From JAFGNB01 sp050304135 (GTDB lineage: Bacteria; Fibrobacterota; Chitinivibrionia; Chitinivibrionales; Chitinispirillaceae), in the NCBI GenBank assembly GCA_050304135.1, contig JBNLDC010000035.1, positions 6,849 to 70,848 on the forward strand: 64,000 nt of DNA, read 5' to 3'. Shown one piece after another: positions 1-7,900 of this stretch. A program made the translations under genes and the position numbers. Positions within the stretch are counted from its first letter, which is position 1. Every line of letters starts with the position of its first letter. The notes beneath the pieces were generated by a model, which was not told where the DNA came from, did no database searches, and saw only the letters and a program-made list of their open reading frames with translations.

Positions 1-366
1 CCCGCCTGCGGGGGATGGTGAAAACAAGAAATGAACAGGGGATGTCCCGGGTCCCGTTTTCCAATGGGATGGCAGAAATGCAGTTTCTCATTTTCCCCTC
101 TCCGGGCGGAGAGGCGGTGCACAGAGGTGGTACCTTGAGCCTGTCGTAATGCTACTCGAAGTGGAATGCAGGGGGTGAGGTCGAACGAAACAAACAACAG
201 TAGTTATTCATTGTACCCCCCCCCCAATCAGATCTTCAGACATCCACAACCATTTGTGCACAATCCCGAAATGCTAAGTATATTACTTATACCACATGGA
301 GGAGACCATGCTTCACCCGAAACAGAATGCGTATGATACCTGTAGCGCTTCAGAGCGTTTCGGTAG
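1..366. other. Intergenic region, no gene seen
   Basis: I see no convincing gene here. The stretch at 90-200 has an imperfect CCCCTCTCC/GGAGAG inverted repeat followed by a GGGGGTGAGG block. A similar arrangement recurs at 23578-23645, which suggests a dispersed intergenic repeat. A run of ten C residues lies at 216-225. An apparent open frame starting at 296 runs antisense into the radical SAM gene and is a shadow. Confidence 0.5.
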
Positions 367-1512
367 TTACAATTTCTTATTCATCTCCATAGTGATTTTC
401 CTGTTCTCTTCGGTATCCACTTCCGCCCTACCGGCCATTTCATTATACAAACAACTCAGCAGCTTCCCGTCCTTCTCCCGGCGCAGGTGCAGCCCATTGC
501 CCAGACAGAGGTTCCACTGTTTGCACTTTTTGCACTCACCGCTGCGCAGCCACTTCCGGTTACGCATTACCTGAAACCGATTGTTCCAGACGTCCATAAA
601 GTCATCCCGGTAGATATTTCCCTGAACGTAATCCGCTCGCAGCGACGGACACGCGGAGATGGAACCATCTACCAGCACCGATCCGATATTAACCCCCGCC
701 CAGCAGAAAAACGGTGCCCTGCGGACCTCCATCTCGTACCCGCCAAGAAAACTGTCGCATCCGTAAGTCACGTTGATCGCTCCCTCACTCCTGGAGGCAA
801 CGATAAAATCCATCATTCCGCGCAACTCTTCTCCGGTAAGTGTAAACTCGCTGTTTTCCGCCGCGCGCCCCTTGGCGAATATCGTGGCAAGACGCCAGTC
901 AGTCACGCCCAGTTCAATCAATCTTTTTTTTATTGCTTCAAGCTGCCTAACATTCCGCTGGTTGACACAAGTAACCACATCGGAAGAGAGCCCCTGCTGA
1001 CGCGCCTTTGATGCCAATGATATCGCATTGCATGCCCGTGGGTAGGAATCTTTTTTCCCCCGGAGCCATTCATGGTCAGTGTTGAGTCCGTCGAGACTTA
1101 TGGTAAGGTACCGGATACCTGATTGCAGCAGCTGTTCCATTTTAGTCTGGTTGAGCAGATAGCCGTTGGTCACCATCCCCCAGGTAAATCCGCGTTTACT
1201 TATCAGGTTTCCTGCCTCCGCAAGATCCTCCCGCATGAGCGGCTCTCCCCCGGTGATCGCCACCACCACCCGCGCAGGATCGGTATCCCGGGCAACGCGG
1301 TCGAGCACCCGGATAAAATCCTTTACCGGCATATCGGGAGTGGCACTGTCGCGCATGCAGTCGCTGCCGCAGTGCAGACATGACATATTGCACCTGAGCG
1401 TGCATTCCCAGAAAAGATACCGGAGTTCGTGGGCACGGGCATCCGCTTTTCGTTTAGCGGCGTAGAGACGCAGAGCGATCCGCTTTTTAAGCGGCAGGGT
1501 ATCTGCTGTCAT
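367..1512 (-). CDS. Radical SAM/SPASM enzyme of the rSAM/lipoprotein system
   Basis: This 381-aa protein is a radical SAM enzyme with a C-terminal SPASM-type region. The 4Fe-4S motif CxxxCxxC is C41, C45 and C48, embedded in FWECTLRCNMSCLHCGSDC. An extra Cys-rich C-terminus (CWAG..., CPSL, GECKKCKQWNLC, LLSC) is typical of auxiliary-cluster binding. The wording around the cluster and the DMPVKDF segment match what I know of the rSAM/lipoprotein radical SAM family (TIGR04133), common in Bacteroidetes, whose partner is a small exported protein with YG repeats. Its ATG overlaps the stop of the upstream gene as ATGA, so the two are translationally coupled. The reaction is unknown; modification of the partner is an inference. 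The family call is fairly sure, the chemistry is not. Confidence 0.85.
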   Translation of the reverse strand: MTADTLPLKKRIALRLYAAKRKADARAHELRYLFWECTLRCNMSCLHCGSDCMRDSATPDMPVKDFIRVLDRVARDTDPARVVVAITGGEPLMREDLAEAGNLISKRGFTWGMVTNGYLLNQTKMEQLLQSGIRYLTISLDGLNTDHEWLRGKKDSYPRACNAISLASKARQQGLSSDVVTCVNQRNVRQLEAIKKRLIELGVTDWRLATIFAKGRAAENSEFTLTGEELRGMMDFIVASRSEGAINVTYGCDSFLGGYEMEVRRAPFFCWAGVNIGSVLVDGSISACPSLRADYVQGNIYRDDFMDVWNNRFQVMRNRKWLRSGECKKCKQWNLCLGNGLHLRREKDGKLLSCLYNEMAGRAEVDTEENRKITMEMNKKL

Positions 1513-2288
1513 TTAACCAGTATCTTCAGACGCAGGTCGGCCTGTTCACTGTTCAACCTGAGGAGGTAGATGCCCTTAGCTACCGCGCGCGTATCCCAGC
1601 GAAGCATTCCATCGGTGTCAATGGAGAGTGTGGCAGTTTCCTGTCCCCTGCTGTTGACGATTGTGGCAATAGCATGTTTCCCTTTCCACTCGGGAATTCT
1701 GATTTGCAGTTCTTTCCCCCGCAGAGCTGTCATTGCAGACAGTTCACTTGTAACGAAAACATTCCGTTCAAGTGCAGTTGTTACATTTCTCAGGTAGAGT
1801 GTATACGTGGAATCTATTCCTCCGGTAATATTCACACAACCGGAGGAGTAGTATTTTGTCCGGGCGCCAGACTCTTCAATCATTTCACTTGCGACCATGC
1901 GGGACAGATTTCCAGCAGTGGAGAGATCTTTTTCGAAGTTACCCTCCTCGTCGGTAACCACCGTATCGCTGACCGGTACGATCAGGCCCGGAGTGGTAAC
2001 TCCGTACCATGGAGTAATAACGCCATACTCAGGGTAAATACCGTAATCCGGAAGAAAGCAATCCGACAGAACAAGTTTGATATTGCTCAGTACGGTGGAA
2101 TCAGAAGCCCGAAACGCGGTACCTTTAAATACCGTTGAAGGAATTGTGGAGCCTTTGGCTGAAGCATTTTTCGGAAGCAGTCCGGTTGCAGCACAGAAGA
2201 GTGCAAACAGAAGTGTCATTAACCTGCTGTAAACCAATAGCAGAGATCTTCCTGACCAGCGGGTTGCTCGGATGAGGTGCTTGCCCAT
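1509..2288 (-). CDS. Secreted YG-repeat protein, putative partner of the radical SAM enzyme
   Basis: This 259-aa exported protein has a long basic N-region and a hydrophobic core ending near ASA (about residues 17-45). The only Cys in the core (ALFC) lacks a normal lipobox, so I expect signal peptidase I cleavage rather than lipidation. Residues about 60-75 resemble the KGTVxD...I.GIxV start of rSAM/lipoprotein partners (TIGR04134). They are followed by three tandem motifs, YGIYP, YGVITP and YGVTTP, and then a DTVVTDEEGNFE segment. The last 70 residues resemble a type IX secretion sorting tail (IVNSRGQE, GIYLLRL, LKILVK). The start is supported by AAGGAG six bases upstream. The final TGA overlaps the ATG of the radical SAM gene. 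The repeats are the obvious candidate modification sites. Confidence 0.75.
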   Translation of the reverse strand: MGKHLIRATRWSGRSLLLVYSRLMTLLFALFCAATGLLPKNASAKGSTIPSTVFKGTAFRASDSTVLSNIKLVLSDCFLPDYGIYPEYGVITPWYGVTTPGLIVPVSDTVVTDEEGNFEKDLSTAGNLSRMVASEMIEESGARTKYYSSGCVNITGGIDSTYTLYLRNVTTALERNVFVTSELSAMTALRGKELQIRIPEWKGKHAIATIVNSRGQETATLSIDTDGMLRWDTRAVAKGIYLLRLNSEQADLRLKILVK

Positions 2289-2442
2289 GGTATACTCCTT
2301 TTTACTTGCGCGAAGTTGAAAAACCAGCAGATGTATTCTTTATACTTAGTATACCAGTTTAGTAACCGTAAGCGGTTGAATATTTCACTGGCAGTACATT
2401 TTTCGTATTCTGTTGAATACTGGAATATCTGCGCATCCTCCG

Positions 2443-4107
2443 TTAAAAAAGTTTCCAGGTCAAGTTCGAAATAATCGAATACGTGAAACCCTTTGTAGCT
2501 TCCAAAGTATAATCCGAAACATTACGTATCGGAGGCGGGCCGTATGAAAACCGATTTGTGTTGTTCCAATTTACCCCCAGGTTCAGCGTTACCTGCAGGC
2601 GAGGTGAAATGTAGTAGGTTACATCACCATCCAGAGCCATAGTCAACATGCGATCATCATAATTATCAAATGGAGGATCATCTTGCACGGTATATCCGTA
2701 TTGCTGCATATCGTAGTAATCAAAGACCTGACGGTACCTGATGGATTCAGTAATCCCGACCGATGTACGCGTATGCGGATACCAGGCGAGAGTTGCGGAT
2801 TCCATTACGGAAAGTACGGGAGATGCGTACTGTTCATCACCCTGCAGCCCATTGGTTGCATTCCATTGTGTTCGCCAATATCGCTCAATCAGTCCCGAAG
2901 CCAGTGATTGAAATGAGAACTGGTAATAACGGGAGAGTGGTCGTTCAAACAGGTAGTTCAAATTGAATCCATACGTGAAACGATCAGTTACATCCCAGGA
3001 ATCCTTTGGACTGGATGTAACCGAACAACTACCGACATCATTCATGTTATCTGGATCAAGAGTGAACGGTCCGGCAACCTGTTGCTGGCATTCGGATGCA
3101 TTGAATATTGTATGATCGAACATTCTTGTGTAATATGCAGAGGGGTATACTTTGAAATTGTACCCCTTCTTCCGACTCTGATGGAAAACATATTGCCACT
3201 GGTCTGCAAGTTCCAGCACGGTACGTGGCGAAATCTCATTGGTAATCCCGTTCTGCCTGATAAAAGAACAGAGGGTGTCGATATTTTCAATAAATGCGAT
3301 TCGGTAATCAAAATATCGGCGTCGCTTTGCCGTTTCAATCAGTACAGCGAAATCCTGGACGTTTTTAGGACTGCACCCTTTGTAGAATTTCTCGTTTGCC
3401 GCAATCCGGTCAAGCATATTCATTGCCGCAACTGCAAAAGTGATATCCTCGATACGCCCTGCTCCCATACTGATGGAACCGTTACAGGTCGCATAATACT
3501 GCCGGTTTCTGCTAACCGTTTCAGTGTAGCGATAGGTCCCGGAATCACTATCTACCATGGAGAACGAGGTGAATTTTTTAGCCACATCCCTGTTACGTTC
3601 GCTCCCCCCCGACAGGGAGGTACTGAGCTCTGCACCGGTAAAAAATGGCCAGGCAAAATAGTATTCTCCAGATGCAGTGACCCTTCCTTGTGCGGCACCA
3701 TTACGTTGTCGATTATCTGAATACGATTGAGGGCTTCCCCGTTCATAACGATATTGAGGTATCTGGTTTTTCAATGCCCCATCCATCCCGATACGGCTCG
3801 AAAGAGACCACTGGGAACGACCATTCCAGCCGTAGTACCGGTGCGCCACATCGAACCCGAACAGCGGATTGTCCATTCGACTGCGGGTTTCCGTTGAACG
3901 GGTAACCCTATTGCTGTCTGTGTCAACGCTACTTGCTTTTGAGGACCCGAGGTTTTTCTGCAGGGAAATATCAGGCTTAACCTCCAGCATATGGTACCGG
4001 TATGTCGGAGGAACATAGTCAAGAAGATTGAAACAACTGTCGGAACCGGCGAAAGAGGTTATTGCTGAGAACACAATACTGATTGTAATATTGCGGATAG
4101 TTACCAT
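2443..4107 (-). CDS. Putative outer-membrane or secreted protein, function unknown
   Basis: I do not recognise a named family. The 554-aa product starts with a signal-peptide-like segment ending near SFAGS. It then has many short alternating hydrophobic/aromatic stretches of the kind found in beta-barrels, for example YYFAWPFFTGAELSTSL and the C-terminal FTYSIISNLTWKLF. The terminal phenylalanine fits an outer-membrane barrel signal. A more helical insert lies at about residues 225-310 (MNMLDRIAANEKFYKG...). The gene lies about 150 bases downstream of the YG-repeat gene's promoter side, on the same strand, so any functional link is unproven. No clear ribosome binding site is visible before the ATG. 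Confidence 0.6.
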   Translation of the reverse strand: MVTIRNITISIVFSAITSFAGSDSCFNLLDYVPPTYRYHMLEVKPDISLQKNLGSSKASSVDTDSNRVTRSTETRSRMDNPLFGFDVAHRYYGWNGRSQWSLSSRIGMDGALKNQIPQYRYERGSPQSYSDNRQRNGAAQGRVTASGEYYFAWPFFTGAELSTSLSGGSERNRDVAKKFTSFSMVDSDSGTYRYTETVSRNRQYYATCNGSISMGAGRIEDITFAVAAMNMLDRIAANEKFYKGCSPKNVQDFAVLIETAKRRRYFDYRIAFIENIDTLCSFIRQNGITNEISPRTVLELADQWQYVFHQSRKKGYNFKVYPSAYYTRMFDHTIFNASECQQQVAGPFTLDPDNMNDVGSCSVTSSPKDSWDVTDRFTYGFNLNYLFERPLSRYYQFSFQSLASGLIERYWRTQWNATNGLQGDEQYASPVLSVMESATLAWYPHTRTSVGITESIRYRQVFDYYDMQQYGYTVQDDPPFDNYDDRMLTMALDGDVTYYISPRLQVTLNLGVNWNNTNRFSYGPPPIRNVSDYTLEATKGFTYSIISNLTWKLF

Positions 4108-4264
4108 GATTATGCATTCAATTGTTGAGTTGTTCGTGCACGCTTAGTTCTTCTCTCAAGCTTTTCCAGATCCACTTAGGTTACCATTCAAAATGGAGAT
4201 GAAGTATACAAGCGTAGTAGTACTGAGGTTTTTCATTGAAAATCGTATAGTGACTGAAACCAGC

Positions 4265-4951
4265 TTACGACAGCGCTGTAACCAACTTCCGGATCTGGTG
4301 CACGCGATAATTCGCCTGCGACTCCACCCGCATGAAAGCCTTTCCATACTCCGCTAAAAGTCCCCCCGCCGCGGGTACTTTCTCCGGCTTCAGCATTCCA
4401 GGACCTCCGAGCACCTCATGAATATGGTCAAGGGTTCTCTGCAGATTTGAACAGAGCGCATTGACGGTCAGGTAATGGTTCAATTCCTCATCGTATATAT
4501 CCTGAAGTTTCGCACTGAGCCGTTCGTTCTCCTCCTGTGAGTCAACACCGAAAATACGAAACAGGAAATCGAGGTTGTTGCCCTTTTTTATCTGGTCGGC
4601 ATGATACTGAATCTTCGAACAGTGCCCACGATACTCATGTATATGCTGCTCCAACGCAGCGATCTCCGCCTTGCCGTCGACGATCCGATTGTTGAACTCC
4701 CGCAGGTCGGCACCAAAACGGGAGGGGTCATCTATAAAAGAGAAATGAGTAACAATGGAAGTGGCGGAACTCATGGTGATCAGAGTTTTATTCATCTCTT
4801 CGAGAATACTTCGGACATCCTCCTTCGCCTCGGTGTACCGTTTATCCAGATACCCCTGACCGGAACGGACCGCATCTATGATGGTTCCGATATTGTCAAT
4901 GGAGTTTGCGATCGCTTCGATTCCGTCAATGACTTCTACAAGAACACTCAT
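4265..4951 (-). CDS. Coiled-coil protein of unknown function
   Basis: This is a 228-aa soluble, highly charged protein with long predicted helices and heptad-like spacing (ILEEMNKTLITM, AEIAALEQHIHEY, ERLSAKLQDIYDEEL). There is no signal peptide and no membrane segment. The start is well supported by AAAGGAG about six bases upstream of the ATG. The pattern of repeated helical bundles is reminiscent of cytoplasmic scaffold or chemotaxis-type helices, but I see no diagnostic motif and assign no function. The next gene downstream is the barrel-like protein, 157 bases away. Confidence 0.65.
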   Translation of the reverse strand: MSVLVEVIDGIEAIANSIDNIGTIIDAVRSGQGYLDKRYTEAKEDVRSILEEMNKTLITMSSATSIVTHFSFIDDPSRFGADLREFNNRIVDGKAEIAALEQHIHEYRGHCSKIQYHADQIKKGNNLDFLFRIFGVDSQEENERLSAKLQDIYDEELNHYLTVNALCSNLQRTLDHIHEVLGGPGMLKPEKVPAAGGLLAEYGKAFMRVESQANYRVHQIRKLVTALS

Positions 4952-5514
4952 GGGGACTCCTTTTCTGGCGGTAAACGTGGAGATGAAAATAACGATAGTA
5001 TGACATAGGTGATGAACCCGGATTGTTTATCGAGGGATTCGTTTCCCGTTTCCTAAACTTGTCCAACGAGGAAACCTTTCCATCTTTTTCAGCTTATGTC
5101 TTGGTTTAAAAGAAAATGGATTCAAGACAACATATATTTCTAATATGAGCCAATTTTTGTGGTGTTTCAAAAAACACTTCCGGTTGATTGCTTCCCATCA
5201 CCTCTCTTTGTAGCAGAAAGGTACAAAAATGTCATAAAGTATTGTAATGCGTTTTTATATAGGTAGTTACAATTTATTTTATCTCCTTATTACCGAGTCG
5301 GAATTCAGATCGCCCGACAACAGCTCACTCCATAGTATTCTAACTGCAACGACCATTTTTTATATTCATAGTGTTCCGTTTCAGAATCCGCAGGGGAGGG
5401 ACGGCGATCAGAGCGGTAGTGCGAACGGACATTTATTCACATGTCAACCATTTCGTCGGGATTCTGGCTGTAAGCAGATGCCTCCGGACGAAGAGAAACG
5501 AAGTGGAGTGTACC
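4952..5514. other. Intergenic region upstream of pckG
   Basis: About 560 AT-rich bases separate two divergently transcribed genes. The frame of pckG stays open upstream to 5371, but that extension does not resemble PEP carboxykinase and lacks a good ribosome binding site. A TATATT box near 5360 could be a -10 element, but I cannot pair it with a convincing -35. No other gene is visible. Confidence 0.4.
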
Positions 5515-7494
5515 ATGAAAATTGAGCTGGAGCAGGGAATCGACATCGTCAGTGCGGTAGGTGGTTGTACCACCGTCGAGGAGGCTAAAAAACTGATCGC
5601 CTCCAAATGCGACGAAGATAACCTCAGAAAATTTTCCACCATCAAAAATGAAAAAGCTATTCTTAAAATCGGCAATGCCGTTGCGATGATGCAACCCGAC
5701 AAGGTATGGATAAACGCTTCGTCGGAAGCGGATCTGCAGAATGCCCGGGAGCGCGCGATTGAAAACGGTGAAGAGTTCCCCGTCGCCAACGGGCATACCT
5801 GTCACTTCGATCTGCCCGAGGATCAGGGGCGTCTGGTAAAACAGACTTTCTATATTGTAAATCCTGATGAAGACATCTCGGTGCTGGCGAAAAAAGAGGA
5901 GCGTGCCGTCTCGCATGCCTACATTGAAAAAACCATGAAAGGCATCATGAAGGGCCGCACCATGAACATCTGTTTCTGGAGTCGCGGCCCGGTTGGCGCG
6001 AAGGCGGCTATTCCCGCAATCATGATCACCGACTCGCTCTACGTTGTCCACTCAGGTAATATTCTCTACCCAGCCTGCTATGATTCATTCGATGCCGAGG
6101 TGGAACGGACCGGAACGTTCTTTTTCAACTGTCACAGCTACGGTGATCTTAAAAGCGAAAATATCGACAAAGCCCGCATCTACATGGACCGCAGCTGGCA
6201 GACAACCTACTCAATGTACTGCACCTATGCCGGTAATACCCTGATGCTCAAAAAAGGGAACCACCGGTTTCACGTTGATTTCGCCACCTACTACCGTCCG
6301 GCGCAGCAGCTCTCGGAACATATGTTCATTACCGGGATGACCGGACCCGGCGGTCGTAAAACGTTCATTGCCGGTGCGGCTCCTTCGGGTTGCGGAAAAA
6401 CGACTACCGCAATGGTGGGTACCGATTTCATTGGCGACGACCTCGCACAGATGTGGATTGAAGATGACGGAACCATCCGCGCCGTAAATCCCGAGATCGG
6501 TATTTTCGGTATTGTCAAAGACGTCAACCGTGAGGGTGACCCCTTCCTCATGAAGGCGTTGCGCGGTGACATCCCCGCCGAGGTGATTTATTCCAATGTA
6601 CTCATTACCGAAGACGGTACCCCCCGCTGGGTGGGCGACGGTGATGAACCACCTAAAGCGGGTAGAAATTTTCAGGGAGAATGGACCGAAGGGAAAACGG
6701 ACGCGAACGGTACCCCGGTTCCGATATCACACCCGAACTCCCGTTGTACCCTCTCCTGTGCGATTGTTGACAATTACAACAAGGAACTCGGTGTCGATCC
6801 CGCCGGCGTTCCGGTGAAAGTCATTACCTACTCCGGACGCGACAGCGACACGATGCCGCCCGTCTGGGTAGCCAAGAGTGCCGACGAGGGCGTGGTAATC
6901 GGTGCGTCGATTCAGTCTGCCGCAACGGCAACCGAGGTCGGCGCCTCGGGTGTACGCCGGCAGCCGTGGGCAAACCAGCCGTTCATCCCCGGGCCGCTGG
7001 CCGACTACATGGATGCCCAGCTGAAGTTCTTCAACAGCACGGCCATCACCGTCAAGCCCATTATGGCCGGGTTGAATTACTTCCTCACCGAAGGTGCACG
7101 CGGGGGTACCCCGGAAAGCACCAAGCTTATTGGCGAAAAACGCGACGTCGCCACCTGGCTTACCTGGCTCGAGCGACGTGCAAACGGAGATGTCAAGGCA
7201 ATCGATACCCCGATCGGTTTCCTGCCGCTGTTTGATGATCTGAAAGCGCTCTTTAAAGATACGATCGGTAAAGAGTACACGGAGGATCTGTACAATAAAC
7301 ATTTCTCACTCTATGTGGACAATATCATCGCCCGTATCGACCTGCAGACCGAGGCATACCGGAATGAGAAAGATTGTCCGATGGTAATTTTTGATATTTA
7401 CGTCAGTCAGAAACAGGCACTGGAAGCGCTCAAGGCGAAGTACGGTGCAGTTGTTTCACCGGCACAACTCATTGAGGCCGGTGGAATCGCATAA
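5515..7494 (+). CDS. pckG: Phosphoenolpyruvate carboxykinase, GTP-type
   Basis: PEP carboxykinase interconverts oxaloacetate and PEP with a nucleotide; it acts in the cytoplasm in gluconeogenesis or, in anaerobes, in CO2 fixation towards succinate. The 659-aa product has the kinase P-loop at residues 288-296 (APSGCGKTT), followed by the DFIGDDLAQMW metal-binding segment and HPNSRCTLSC, which matches the GTP-enzyme NSR region. It is slightly longer than typical GTP enzymes and its P-loop differs from the usual FPSACGKTN, so it belongs to a divergent branch. I chose ATG 5515 because GGAG lies six bases upstream and family similarity begins here. A strong terminator follows at 7523-7556, so the gene is probably monocistronic. 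Confidence 0.88.
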   Translation: MKIELEQGIDIVSAVGGCTTVEEAKKLIASKCDEDNLRKFSTIKNEKAILKIGNAVAMMQPDKVWINASSEADLQNARERAIENGEEFPVANGHTCHFDLPEDQGRLVKQTFYIVNPDEDISVLAKKEERAVSHAYIEKTMKGIMKGRTMNICFWSRGPVGAKAAIPAIMITDSLYVVHSGNILYPACYDSFDAEVERTGTFFFNCHSYGDLKSENIDKARIYMDRSWQTTYSMYCTYAGNTLMLKKGNHRFHVDFATYYRPAQQLSEHMFITGMTGPGGRKTFIAGAAPSGCGKTTTAMVGTDFIGDDLAQMWIEDDGTIRAVNPEIGIFGIVKDVNREGDPFLMKALRGDIPAEVIYSNVLITEDGTPRWVGDGDEPPKAGRNFQGEWTEGKTDANGTPVPISHPNSRCTLSCAIVDNYNKELGVDPAGVPVKVITYSGRDSDTMPPVWVAKSADEGVVIGASIQSAATATEVGASGVRRQPWANQPFIPGPLADYMDAQLKFFNSTAITVKPIMAGLNYFLTEGARGGTPESTKLIGEKRDVATWLTWLERRANGDVKAIDTPIGFLPLFDDLKALFKDTIGKEYTEDLYNKHFSLYVDNIIARIDLQTEAYRNEKDCPMVIFDIYVSQKQALEALKAKYGAVVSPAQLIEAGGIA

Positions 7495-7522
7495 CAGTTT
7501 AAAAGAGTAAGTTCGATACCTT

Positions 7523-7556
7523 TAACAGGCTCCCTTTTTCAGGGGGCCTGTTCTGT
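7523..7556 (+). terminator. Rho-independent terminator of pckG
   Basis: AACAGGC(T)CCC and GGG(G)GCCTGTT form a GC-rich stem of about ten base pairs around a TTTTTCA loop, followed by TCTGTTT. It lies 29 bases after the pckG stop. Confidence 0.8.
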
Positions 7557-7900
7557 TTCCAGCCCGCTGCAGCTTTTATTACTATTTGGTTAATTATTGA
7601 AACTACAATGGAAGTCTGGGCAGCCGGAGGAGGACGCACTCAAATCAGACCTTGTTTGGTGGTGGCCTATATTTAATTACTTTAAGAAACGTGCTCCATT
7701 TCTCCATTTCTCCAAACTCAATTTACCCGGAAGTGGGTGCTGCGCCTCTGCGCCGCAGCCTAAAGATGGCCCGACCGACCACCTTTATCACCAAATTTAT
7801 ATAATAATTTCTTATATTATATGCACACCCGATCTTCGTTCCGGAGCGCGTTATCCGGCACACATCATCTTTAAACCTGTATACTTTTCCGGGAGACCAC
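7557..7900. other. Intergenic region, no gene seen
   Basis: This stretch lies between the pckG terminator and the rhamnogalacturonan lyase. An open frame at 7597-7971 overlaps the lyase start, has a TTG start and low-complexity composition, and is not credible. The lyase ATG is preceded by GGGAG seven bases upstream (7890-7894). Confidence 0.4.

Noticed and set aside
296..574. Plus-strand frame with a hydrophobic stretch
   Set aside because: It runs antisense into the well-supported radical SAM gene and has no homology I can see.
5371..5514. N-terminal extension of the PEP carboxykinase frame
   Set aside because: It has no ribosome site or family similarity, while ATG 5515 has both.
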